Assembly (NCBI GenBank): GCA_964548905.1
Contig: CAZJTL010000149.1
Coordinates: forward strand, 1-13,103
DNA length: 13,103 nt
Direction: 5' to 3'
DNA from: CAZJTL01 sp964548905
Lineage (GTDB): Bacteria; Cyanobacteriota; Cyanobacteriia; Cyanobacteriales; Xenococcaceae
Within the stretch, counting starts at the first letter, position 1, and each line of letters starts with the position of its first letter. The notes under the pieces are model-generated. The model did not search any database. It saw only the letters and a program-made list of their open reading frames with translations, and had not been told where the DNA came from. The translations under genes and the position numbers were made by a program. Below, one piece after another: positions 7,006 through 13,033 of the stretch.

Positions 7006-7986
7006 CTAAGAAGCAGTTTCCTGAAACATGCCCATACGCCGAAACTTTTGATAGCGCAATTCTTTGAGCTGTTGGGGTGGGAGAACAGATAATTCTTCGA
7101 TACTTTCGATCAGGGTCTTTTTAAGAGTTGCAGCAGCCTGAATGGGTTCAGCATGAGCGCTTCTAGTTGGTTCTAATAAAATGCGATCGATAATGCCTAA
7201 TTCTTTGAGATCGCGAGCTGTAATTTTGAGCGCCGCCGCAGCTTGCTCTGATTTTTTCGCATCTTTCCAAAGAATAGCAGCACAAGCTTCTGGAGTAGCA
7301 ACTGTATAAACTGAATGCTCAAACATTAAGAGTTTGTCTCCTACACCAATCCCCAATGCACCCCCAGAACCACCTTCTCCAATCACCGTACAAATAATCG
7401 GTACATCGAAATTAAACATGGCTCTGAGATTATAGGCGATCGCCTCTCCCTGTCCTAGTCTCTCTGCTTCTGCACTAGGATCTGCGCCAGGAGTATCAAT
7501 AAAAGTAAGGATCGGTAGCCTAAATTTGTTGGCATGTTCCATTAGGCGTAATGCTTTGCGGTAGCCACTTGGAGAAGCCATGCCAAAATTGCGAGCAACA
7601 TTATCTTTGGTATCTCTGCCTTTTTGGTGTCCGAGCATCATCACAGGACGACCATCTAAACGAGCAATACCACCTACTAGAGCTGGATCGTCATAACCAC
7701 CGCGATCGCCATGCATCTCAAACCAATCATCCGCCATCAGTTGAATGTAATCTAGCGTGCTAGGACGACGAGGATGGCGAGCTAATTGTAAGCGTTGAGC
7801 AGCAGTCAAGGTACTAAAAATTTCTTGACACAATTGCTCTGCTTTAGCTTCTAGTTGAGTTATTTGCTCAGAAACATCAACTTCGTTTTCTTCAGCTAGC
7901 TGACGAATCTGCTCAATTCTCGACTCCAGCTCCCAAAGTGGTTTTTCAAAATCTAGTAGAAAAGTTCTGCGCTCGTTTTTCGCCAT
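7006..7986 (-). CDS. accA: acetyl-CoA carboxylase carboxyltransferase subunit alpha
   Basis: The alpha half of the carboxyltransferase that, with AccD, moves the carboxyl group from biotinylated AccB to acetyl-CoA, giving malonyl-CoA for fatty acid synthesis. The 326 residues match the usual length. A charged helical N-terminus (about 14-56) precedes the crotonase-type domain, which shows the family segments DRGGYDDPALVGGIA (94-108), GHQKGRDTKDN (119-129), FIDTPGADPS (162-171) and the glycine-rich GEGGSGGALGIGVGD (203-217), whose backbone amides form the oxyanion site. The C-terminal helix ends KFRRMGMF. It appears intact. The gene stands alone; its promoter must lie in the repeat-rich spacer shared with the divergent sigF gene. 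No ribosome binding site is obvious before the ATG. Confidence 0.96.
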   Translation of the reverse strand: MAKNERRTFLLDFEKPLWELESRIEQIRQLAEENEVDVSEQITQLEAKAEQLCQEIFSTLTAAQRLQLARHPRRPSTLDYIQLMADDWFEMHGDRGGYDDPALVGGIARLDGRPVMMLGHQKGRDTKDNVARNFGMASPSGYRKALRLMEHANKFRLPILTFIDTPGADPSAEAERLGQGEAIAYNLRAMFNFDVPIICTVIGEGGSGGALGIGVGDKLLMFEHSVYTVATPEACAAILWKDAKKSEQAAAALKITARDLKELGIIDRILLEPTRSAHAEPIQAAATLKKTLIESIEELSVLPPQQLKELRYQKFRRMGMFQETAS

Positions 7987-8096
7987 AATTTTCGGTCAGT
8001 AGATACTAGTGATGCCAAGGTAAGATACTGGCTTTTTTAGTCAATCACTCTGATTATCTCCGATCTCGTAGCTTTTAATAAAGTTTTATTAAATAG

Positions 8097-8132
8097 TTCA
8101 TGGCTCATGGTTCATGGTTCATGGCTCATTGG
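8097..8132. repeat. TTCATGG/CTCATGG heptamer array
   Basis: Four contiguous seven-base units with consensus YTCATGG (8097-8124), followed by a degenerate CTCATTGG. The same unit recurs at the end of dusA (11354-11374). Such seven-base arrays resemble the short tandemly repeated repetitive sequences known from cyanobacteria. Confidence 0.85.
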
Positions 8133-8219
8133 TTTCTCTCTTGCCCCCTGCCCCCTGCTTCCTCCGCTCCTCTGCTCCTCTGCTTCCTAATCCCTAGCCC
8201 CTAGTCCCTAATCCCTAAA
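8133..8219. repeat. pyrimidine-rich tract with CCCCCTG, CTGCTCCT and CCCTAAT units
   Basis: The plus strand is strongly pyrimidine-rich, especially up to about 8187. It contains two GCCCCCT units (8143-8156), then variants of CTGCTCCT, then about five seven-base units of the CCCTARN type (8186-8219). The last family recurs at 10339-10366 before dusA. Confidence 0.8.
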
Positions 8220-8379
8220 ATCTGCGTGTTTGTGCGGAGAGAAATTTACTCTGTTTTGATATTTCCGTAAAACAACTATGGTGTCGAACTTTCAAGAAGC
8301 AGAAAATGAAATTTAGATTTACCCATTAAATTCAAATCTTGTTGGAGATGGGTTAGCACAACTTTCCACCCTACTAGTT

Positions 8380-9147
8380 ATGAGTATGCAGTTTTTAGGT
8401 ATTCGTTGCATGGAGCTTTTGTTAAATTACTACCGTAATCCCTCGCTTAAGCTGCGTAATCAACTAGTACAACTCAATGCTGGATTAGTACGCAAAGTTG
8501 CCCATCAAGTCAGTAGAAAATGCGCTGAACCCTATGAAGATTTGGAACAAATTGGCTACTTAGGCTTGATTAGAGCGATCGAACGTTTCGACCCCCAACA
8601 AGGATCGGCTTTTAGTTCTTTTGCTATGCCTTATATTCGCGGTGAAATCTTACATTACCTTAGAGATAAAAGCTCTGTCATGAGAATTCCCCGTCGTTGG
8701 CAAGAATTACATACTAGAGCGAAAAAATTACGCAAACAATTAACCGATTATTTAGGTAGAGCGCCCAAAGATTTTGAAATGGCAGCAGGATTGGGTGTCA
8801 GCCTTCAAGAATGGAATGAGTGTCAATTAGTAATTCAAAACCGCTTACCAATTAGTTTAGATGCCTTGGTCAATCAATCGACAGATTGTTCGGTGACATT
8901 TGGCGAAACAATTGCCGATCCTCGTCACCAGGAATTACAGAAATCAGAGGAAGATCGCTTGCAATTGCAGGGTGCTATGAACCAATTAGAAGATAAAACT
9001 AAAGCAGCGATCGAATGTGTATTTTTATGGGATTTACCTCGTAAAGAAGCCGCCAAACAAATTGGCATTAGTCCTATGACTGTCACCAGACATTTACACA
9101 AAGGAATCGAACAATTAGTTGGTTTGTTGCAAACAAGTCCAGCTTAA
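8380..9147 (+). CDS. sigF: RNA polymerase sigma factor SigF (group 3)
   Basis: A 255-residue alternative sigma factor. Region 2 spans about 25-100 and contains DLEQIGYLGLIRAIERFDP (54-72) and FSSFAMPYIRGEILHYLRD (78-96). Region 3 follows from RIPRRWQEL (102-110). Region 4 has QLEDKTKAAIECVFL (202-216) and a helix-turn-helix ending MTVTRHLHKGIEQL (233-246). The pattern and the N-terminal LLNYYRNPSLKLRNQLVQLN match cyanobacterial SigF, which in Synechocystis controls type IV pilus and motility genes; the regulon here is unknown. It is intact. The start is uncertain: ATG at 8380, 8386 or 8410 are all possible, and conservation begins at the 8410 start (MELLLNYYRN). The gene is divergent from accA and convergent with the second toxin-antitoxin pair, with no clear terminator between them. 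Confidence 0.85.
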   Translation: MSMQFLGIRCMELLLNYYRNPSLKLRNQLVQLNAGLVRKVAHQVSRKCAEPYEDLEQIGYLGLIRAIERFDPQQGSAFSSFAMPYIRGEILHYLRDKSSVMRIPRRWQELHTRAKKLRKQLTDYLGRAPKDFEMAAGLGVSLQEWNECQLVIQNRLPISLDALVNQSTDCSVTFGETIADPRHQELQKSEEDRLQLQGAMNQLEDKTKAAIECVFLWDLPRKEAAKQIGISPMTVTRHLHKGIEQLVGLLQTSPA

Positions 9148-9157
9148 AGAGACGGGC

Positions 9158-9235
9158 TAGGGATTCTAAACTAATTTCTACTTTACCGCTTCTACGAGAA
9201 TGCTCGATCGCATTGATAATTAAATTGTTAAACTT
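9158..9235 (-). pseudogene. possible histidine-kinase ATPase-domain remnant
   Basis: In the 80-base gap between sigF and the second toxin gene, the minus strand reads NNLIINAIEHS followed by GKVEISLE. This matches the N-box of HATPase domains (N-x-x-x-N-A-x-x-H-S) and the strand after it. Nothing further of such a domain is present: upstream lies the toxin gene in another frame and downstream is sigF antisense. If real, it is a stump of about 25 residues left from a lost gene. A chance resemblance cannot be excluded for so short a piece. Confidence 0.25.
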
Positions 9236-9653
9236 CAAGACAACAAATATAGCCTTCACTTCCATAGTGAAGAATTTTGCGATCGCGAGTCAACAAAATT
9301 AAATCATTAATTCTAGCAGTAGCAACTATAATCCTATCCGCAGGATCGCCATGAAATTCTCCTGGTAAAAAGCTGCTTTCAATCGATATTTCTGGAGATA
9401 ACGGTGATAAATTTACTCCTGGTTGGCTTAAACTATTGTCTACCCATTGATATATCGGTTTGGATAAAGTTATTTTGCCTTTGGCAACTAACATTGATAA
9501 TTCCCAGATAGAAATTGCCGAAATAAATACTTTTCCTTTACTTCCAGCTCGATCGATTTTGATAATTATATCTTCAGATAATTCTGTAGAGCCTTGGAAA
9601 AGCCAAATCCAAGTATGAGTATCTAGCAATATACCTCGATCGATTTTAGGCAT
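9228..9653 (-). CDS. PIN-domain toxin (VapC-like) of the second toxin-antitoxin pair
   Basis: A 141-residue PIN-domain protein, predicted to be a ribonuclease toxin. Active-site acids are visible at D11 in LLDTHTW, E51 in SIWELSM, D106 in GDPADRIIVATA (D103 nearby) and D124 in LLTRDRKI. The LLDTHxxxW opening and the DPADRIIVATA block mark the PIN subgroup usually paired with Phd/YefM antitoxins, unlike the toxin at 824-1267. The ATG lies within the last codons of the antitoxin gene, overlapping by 8 bases, with GGGAAG upstream as a plausible ribosome binding site, so translation is probably coupled. It appears complete. The minus-strand operon points towards sigF. Confidence 0.88.
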   Translation of the reverse strand: MPKIDRGILLDTHTWIWLFQGSTELSEDIIIKIDRAGSKGKVFISAISIWELSMLVAKGKITLSKPIYQWVDNSLSQPGVNLSPLSPEISIESSFLPGEFHGDPADRIIVATARINDLILLTRDRKILHYGSEGYICCLEV

Positions 9654-9885
9654 CTACTTCCCATATTTCATCAAGACTTTCAACAATATCTCCTTTAATT
9701 TCAACTGTATTTGCCAGACAACCAAATAAAGAATATGTTTGGTCTTCAACAGGAGTTAGTTTAGCCATTGGTTTACCATGTTTGGTGATAGTTATCGGCT
9801 GTTTTGTCTGGTTAACGCGATCTATGAGTTTCAAACAGTGAGTTTTAAATTCTCCTGCGCCTATTCGATCGTTCTCTCTCGTCAT
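9646..9885 (-). CDS. Phd/YefM-family antitoxin
   Basis: A 79-residue antitoxin expected to bind DNA with its N-terminal half and block the PIN toxin with its C-terminal half. The family pattern is clear: IGAGEFKTHCLKLIDRV (8-24), then PITITKHGKPMAKLTP (30-45), which forms the core sheet. An acidic C-terminal tail follows (DIVESLDEIWEVDA), suited to toxin binding. The gene precedes and overlaps its toxin by 8 bases, the usual order. The 94 bases upstream are AT-rich, with ACTATA repeated 14 bases apart close to the ATG, a possible self-regulation site, but I cannot define a promoter with confidence. Confidence 0.88.
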   Translation of the reverse strand: MTRENDRIGAGEFKTHCLKLIDRVNQTKQPITITKHGKPMAKLTPVEDQTYSLFGCLANTVEIKGDIVESLDEIWEVDA

Positions 9886-9979
9886 GTTTGGTTATAGTTG
9901 TGTATCTATAGTCATAAATATTTTACCTTAACCAACAAATTTTATACGGTCGGTGTGTAAGCGGATTGTTATACCGATG

Positions 9980-10093
9980 CTATAAGCGCAACGCATAGTG
10001 GTAGAACTCCTCATCTTTGGTGTATCCATGAGCCTCATAAAGCGACTGCGCTGCAACGTTAGCTATAGCTGTGAGCGTAAGCGTTATTATCAT
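9980..10093 (-). pseudogene. C-terminal remnant of a GNAT acetyltransferase
   Basis: The minus strand encodes a 37-residue stretch from an ATG at 10093 to a TAG at 9980. It contains ITLTLTAIANVAAQSLYE, then AHGYTKDEEFYHYALRL and a stop. This is the recognisable end of a GNAT N-acetyltransferase: the strand and N-x-x-A-x-x-LYE-x-x-GY motif, then the last strand F-Y-H-Y-x-L. The acetyl-CoA binding loop (Q/R-x-x-G-x-G/A) and everything upstream are missing; beyond 10093 the frame continues with unrelated sequence. It is therefore a fragment of a broken gene, 94 bases upstream of the second toxin-antitoxin operon. It does not look like a functional protein. Confidence 0.7.
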
Positions 10094-10289
10094 TGCTATC
10101 TGGCACATTTGGTATAGTCAATCTAAAAACATTTCTGAGCTGAAAAAATGTATCTACTTGCTTAATCAGCGTCTTTTGATTTTAGAATCTATTTACAGTC
10201 CTAGTAAATCAGCTATTCAGAAAGATTGCAAACAAATAGAACCAAGTACTATTGAGGAGTTTGGTAGTAATCCGAAAAATAAATTCTAA
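10071..10289 (+). CDS. hypothetical small membrane-anchored protein (doubtful)
   Basis: A 72-codon frame from GTG 10071 encodes one hydrophobic N-terminal segment (VIIIAIWHIWY, about 4-14). A helical, possibly coiled region with leucines follows (ISELKKCIYLLNQRLLILES), then a polar tail ending NPKNKF. This layout would suit a small single-pass membrane protein, and the composition is protein-like. Against it, the start region is the antisense of the GNAT remnant, no ribosome binding site is visible, and I do not recognise the family. It may be a real gene whose 5' end was replaced by rearrangement, or chance. It lies 87 bases before dusA on the same strand. Confidence 0.3.
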   Translation: MSVSVIIIAIWHIWYSQSKNISELKKCIYLLNQRLLILESIYSPSKSAIQKDCKQIEPSTIEEFGSNPKNKF

Positions 10290-10338
10290 CCAGTCAATCA
10301 TGAGAAAATCTCACAACTAAGTATGAAAATACGTCTTT

Positions 10339-10366
10339 CCCTAATCCCTAACCCCTAACCCCTATT
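10339..10366. repeat. CCCTAAC heptamer array upstream of dusA
   Basis: Four contiguous seven-base units, CCCTAAT, CCCTAAC, CCCTAAC and CCCTATT, end 10 bases before the dusA start codon. They belong to the same family as the units at 8186-8219. If dusA is transcribed from upstream, the array lies in its 5' leader. Confidence 0.85.
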
Positions 10367-10376
10367 TTCAAGTTAG

Positions 10377-11360
10377 ATGAACAATCATCCTCTTAGCGTC
10401 GCGCCGATGATGGAGAAAACCGATCGCCATTTTCGCTATTTCCTGCGTCAAATTACTCGTCGTACTTTACTCTATACAGAAATGATTACGACGGCGGCGA
10501 TTATCCACGGCGATCGCGATAAATTATTAGGCTTTTCACCAGAAGAAAAACCTCTGTCGCTACAGTTAGGCGGTGATAATCCCGAACAATTAGCTGAATG
10601 TGCCAAAATCGGCGAGGATTGGGGCTATGACGAAATTAATCTCAATGTTGGTTGTCCTAGTTCGAGGGTACAAACTGGAAACTTTGGTGCTTGTTTGATG
10701 GCGCAACCAGAATTAGTTGCTGATGCAGTTGCAGCTATGCAAAAGGCGGTAAATATTCCTGTTACTGTCAAGCATCGCATTGGTATAGACGATCGCGATC
10801 GCTATGAAGATATGGCTAATTTTGTTCGCATTGTTTCTGAAGCTGGATGCCAGCGTTTTACCGTACATGCCCGTAAAGCTTGGTTACAAGGTTTAAGCCC
10901 CAAGGAAAATCGAGATATTCCCCCTCTGCGTTACTCAGACGTACATCGTCTCAAACAAGAGTTTCCCCATCTATGTATTGAAATTAATGGTGGCATTACG
11001 ACGCTAGCACAAGTTGGAGAACAACTAAACTTTGTTGATGCAGTGATGATCGGGCGTGCTGCTTACGATAATCCCTATCTCTTTGCCACAGTCGATCGCG
11101 ATTTCTATGGCGATAGTGCGACTCCTCTGACTCGTCATCAAGTTGTTGAGGCAATGTTACCTTATGTAGACTATTGGCTAGGAAAGGGTTGGAAATTAAA
11201 CGCCATTAGCCGACATCTGCTTCAGTTGTTTGCAGGAGAACCTGGAACAAAAGTCTGGAAACGATATATTAGCGAACATACTCATTTAGCAGGTGCCGAT
11301 CGTCAAGTTATTGAAGCAGCTTTAGCACAAGTTCCCGATCGGATTGTTTATAGCTCATAG
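10377..11360 (+). CDS. dusA: tRNA-dihydrouridine synthase (DusA type)
   Basis: A flavin-dependent enzyme that reduces uridine to dihydrouridine in the D-loop of tRNA (positions 20/20a for DusA). The 327 residues match the DusA length. The N-terminal TIM barrel shows SVAPMMEKTDRHFR (7-20), the FMN-contacting LQLGGDNPEQL (62-72), catalytic C93 in LNVGCPS, the VKHRIGIDD segment, and HARKAWLQGLSPKENRDIPP, which is diagnostic of DusA over DusB and DusC. NGGI and MIGRAAYDNP bind the phosphate, and a helical tRNA-binding C-terminus follows. The start ATG lies directly after a heptamer array with no ribosome binding site; no better upstream start exists. The last codons and stop coincide with another heptamer array (11354-11374), so the C-terminal SS may come from the repeat. 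Confidence 0.93.
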   Translation: MNNHPLSVAPMMEKTDRHFRYFLRQITRRTLLYTEMITTAAIIHGDRDKLLGFSPEEKPLSLQLGGDNPEQLAECAKIGEDWGYDEINLNVGCPSSRVQTGNFGACLMAQPELVADAVAAMQKAVNIPVTVKHRIGIDDRDRYEDMANFVRIVSEAGCQRFTVHARKAWLQGLSPKENRDIPPLRYSDVHRLKQEFPHLCIEINGGITTLAQVGEQLNFVDAVMIGRAAYDNPYLFATVDRDFYGDSATPLTRHQVVEAMLPYVDYWLGKGWKLNAISRHLLQLFAGEPGTKVWKRYISEHTHLAGADRQVIEAALAQVPDRIVYSS

Positions 11361-11374
11361 TTCATGGTTGATGG
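11354..11374. repeat. CTCATAG/TTCATGG heptamers overlapping the dusA stop codon
   Basis: Three seven-base units, CTCATAG, TTCATGG and TTGATGG, of the same family as 8097-8132. The first unit contains the dusA stop codon TAG (11358-11360), so the array begins inside the coding sequence. Confidence 0.75.
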
Positions 11375-11493
11375 CTAAAATTCAACTTTTCGGTAAGAGC
11401 GTTAGAGATCGTGCTATAACTATTAAGGTTTATCTAAAGTGCTAGTATTGGCAGACCGTTTAGCTTAGCAGCTTTATCTTCAGGTAAATCTGC

Positions 11494-11527
11494 TTTGTTT
11501 TGCTGAGAACTTTTTTGGCAAAACAAA
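11494..11527. other. 10-base-pair perfect hairpin in the desA upstream spacer
   Basis: TTTGTTTTGC (11494-11503) pairs with GCAAAACAAA (11518-11527) around a 14-base loop. No U-run follows on either strand, so it is not a standard terminator. It could be part of a non-coding RNA, a dusA mRNA 3' structure or a decayed mobile repeat. Confidence 0.4.
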
Positions 11528-11630
11528 AAATCGATTCGGCTCGATACTTATTACTAACTGATTGTTTGTACTGACTAAACTGCTATTTCTATAGCAATCC
11601 TAGATAAATTGTCAAAATTTAGTGCTATGG

Positions 11631-11658
11631 CTATCAGCTATCAGCTATCAGCTAGCTG
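11631..11658. repeat. CTATCAG heptamer array
   Basis: Three exact copies of CTATCAG (11631-11651) followed by the degenerate unit CTAGCTG. This is a different unit sequence but the same seven-base period as the other arrays in the window. Confidence 0.85.
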
Positions 11659-11852
11659 CTGACGGCTAAGAGGGCAACCATAAAGGATTGCACGGCGCTT
11701 AAAGTTTGGACACAGGTTCCGAACGCGCGCCTACCCTACGGCTGAGGAGTAGAGTAAGTAAGTTTACCAATAGTTTAGGTTGCTGCATATAGCTGACAAG
11801 GTTTTTGCGTGCTATTTTTGGTTCTTTTCGTCAACAATACCAACATTTATTC

Positions 11853-12884
11853 ATGACAGTATCAATTACTAAATCTGAGAGATTGACATCTAATCTGACT
11901 CTAGACAAAAATGTCAAACTCAGAGACGTTATTCAAACGCTACCTAGTGAAGTATTTATTAAGGATGCGCGTAAAGCTTGGCTAAAAGTCTTCGTTAATA
12001 TCGCTTTAGTGGCGATCGGTTATTGGGGGTTGGCTGTTTCTCCCTGGTATTTGTTACCTTTCCTCTGGGTATTCGTAGGTACGGGATTGCAAGGTTTTTT
12101 TGTGATCGGACATGATTGTGGTCATCGTTCTTTTTCCAATCGTATCTGGGTTAACGATTTGGTAGGTCATCTGATCACGCTACCGATTATTTATCCCTTC
12201 CACGCTTGGCGAATTTTGCACAACCATCATCACAAGCATACCAATAAATTAGGCATCGATAATGCTTGGGATCCTTTCACTCTAGAAGTTTATCAAAGTT
12301 GTTCCCCTGGGGTGCGTTGGTTTTATCGTCGTCTGCGCGGTTGGTTTTGGTGGGTAGGTTCGATCGCCCATTGGGGTAGCTTACACTTCAACTGGACTAA
12401 ATTTGAAGGTAAGGAAAGAGAACAAATTCGCTTTTCCGCTTTATTAGTCATCGTTGCAGGCGCGATCGGCTTTCCCATTTTGTTTTACACTACAGGAATT
12501 TGGGGATTCATCAATTTTTGGTTGCTGCCTTGGTTGGTTTACCATTTTTGGATGAGTACTATTACCATCGTCCATCATACTCTTCCAGAAATTCCTTTTA
12601 CTCCAGTAGAAGAATGGAGTGAAGCACAAGCGCAGTTAAGCGGTACAGTCCATTGTGATTATCCTCGCTGGGTAGAATTTCTCTTTCACGATATCAATGT
12701 CCATATTCCCCACCATATTTCTACTGGTATTCCCTGGTATAATCTCCGCAAAGCACATCAAAGTATTAAAGAAAATTGGGGCGAATATATTATTGAAACT
12801 AAGCTTGATTTGGCTTTAATGAAGAAGATTGTTGAGCGTTGTCATATATACGATCGAGATCATAACTATCGTACTTTTTCTTAA
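11853..12884 (+). CDS. desA: acyl-lipid delta-12 fatty acid desaturase (DesA type)
   Basis: A 343-residue membrane di-iron enzyme that introduces a double bond at delta-12 of lipid-bound oleoyl chains in thylakoid and plasma membranes, using ferredoxin; important for growth in the cold. The three histidine boxes are present: HDCGH (87-91), HNHHH (123-127) and HIPHH (284-288), along with HHTLPEIPF (241-249) and the long shared segment GTVHCDYPRWVE (264-275). Hydrophobic pairs lie at about 46-85 and 195-240. Overall it follows the Synechocystis DesA sequence as I remember it, including the YDxxHxYRTF ending. The frame extends upstream to a TTG at 11805, but ATG 11853 (MTVSITKSER) gives the normal N-terminus. 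Family members are often cold-induced; no regulatory site is evident. A hairpin terminator follows. Confidence 0.9.
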   Translation: MTVSITKSERLTSNLTLDKNVKLRDVIQTLPSEVFIKDARKAWLKVFVNIALVAIGYWGLAVSPWYLLPFLWVFVGTGLQGFFVIGHDCGHRSFSNRIWVNDLVGHLITLPIIYPFHAWRILHNHHHKHTNKLGIDNAWDPFTLEVYQSCSPGVRWFYRRLRGWFWWVGSIAHWGSLHFNWTKFEGKEREQIRFSALLVIVAGAIGFPILFYTTGIWGFINFWLLPWLVYHFWMSTITIVHHTLPEIPFTPVEEWSEAQAQLSGTVHCDYPRWVEFLFHDINVHIPHHISTGIPWYNLRKAHQSIKENWGEYIIETKLDLALMKKIVERCHIYDRDHNYRTFS

Positions 12885-12904
12885 AAAGGTAGCAAGGATT
12901 AGTA

Positions 12905-12932
12905 GGAGCAATTCGCAAGTGGATTGCTCTTT
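12905..12932 (+). terminator. intrinsic terminator after desA
   Basis: GAGCAAT (12906-12912) pairs with ATTGCTC (12923-12929). The stem can be extended inward by a T-G wobble, a C-G pair and a G-T wobble, and outward by one G-T wobble. TTTATTAAT follows. It lies 21 bases after the desA stop, in the right place, with a moderate U-tract. Confidence 0.65.
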
Positions 12933-13006
12933 ATTAATGAGGTAATCATTGTCTCTGGCGAGTAATATAGCACTCCTGTTTGAATTGTTAATTAATTGAT
13001 GAGGAA

Positions 13007-13033
13007 AGGCAATAGGCAATAGGCAATAGGCAA
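13007..13033. repeat. AGGCAAT heptamer array
   Basis: Three exact AGGCAAT units (13007-13027) and a fourth lacking its last base (13028-13033), in the spacer downstream of desA. The 12933-13103 region shows no gene I can support. Confidence 0.85.

Larger units (their letters stand above)
7987..8379. other. repeat-rich divergent spacer between accA and sigF
   Basis: This 393-base gap holds the promoters of two divergent genes. Its middle (8097-8219) is taken up by heptamer arrays and a pyrimidine-rich tract, annotated separately. The flanks (7987-8096 and 8220-8379) look like ordinary AT-rich leader DNA. I could not assign a clear promoter or any open frame of interest. Confidence 0.6.
11361..11852. 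other. repeat- and hairpin-rich spacer upstream of desA
   Basis: About 490 bases between the dusA stop and the desA ATG, with no convincing gene. It holds the tail of a heptamer array, a 10-base-pair hairpin (11494-11527), the small palindrome GCTAT-TTCT-ATAGC (11582-11595) and an array of CTATCAG units (11631-11651). An 8-base inverted repeat, GCAATCCT (11594-11601) and AGGATTGC (11684-11691), flanks that array. The section 11692-11760 is more GC-rich. The desA promoter must be here but I could not place it. Confidence 0.55.

Noticed and set aside
6723..7092. Two plus-strand frames of 76 and 71 codons between the dehydrogenase and accA
   Set aside because: Poor starts, no family resemblance, and one runs into accA antisense. 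Treated as non-coding.
7551..7763. Plus-strand frame of 70 codons opposite accA
   Set aside because: Antisense to a strongly conserved gene, with no recognisable features.
8097..8219. Possible CRISPR array
   Set aside because: Units are only seven bases and directly adjacent, with no spacers and no cas genes nearby.
11692..11760. GC-richer segment checked as a possible tRNA or structured RNA
   Set aside because: No cloverleaf, anticodon loop or CCA-type end could be found; no convincing fold by eye.
11805..11852. TTG start at 11805 for the desaturase
   Set aside because: Adds 16 residues not typical of DesA; ATG 11853 begins the family-like N-terminus.
12816..13019. Minus-strand frame of 67 codons downstream of desA
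   Set aside because: Begins antisense to the heptamer array region and runs through the desA terminator; no protein-family signal.
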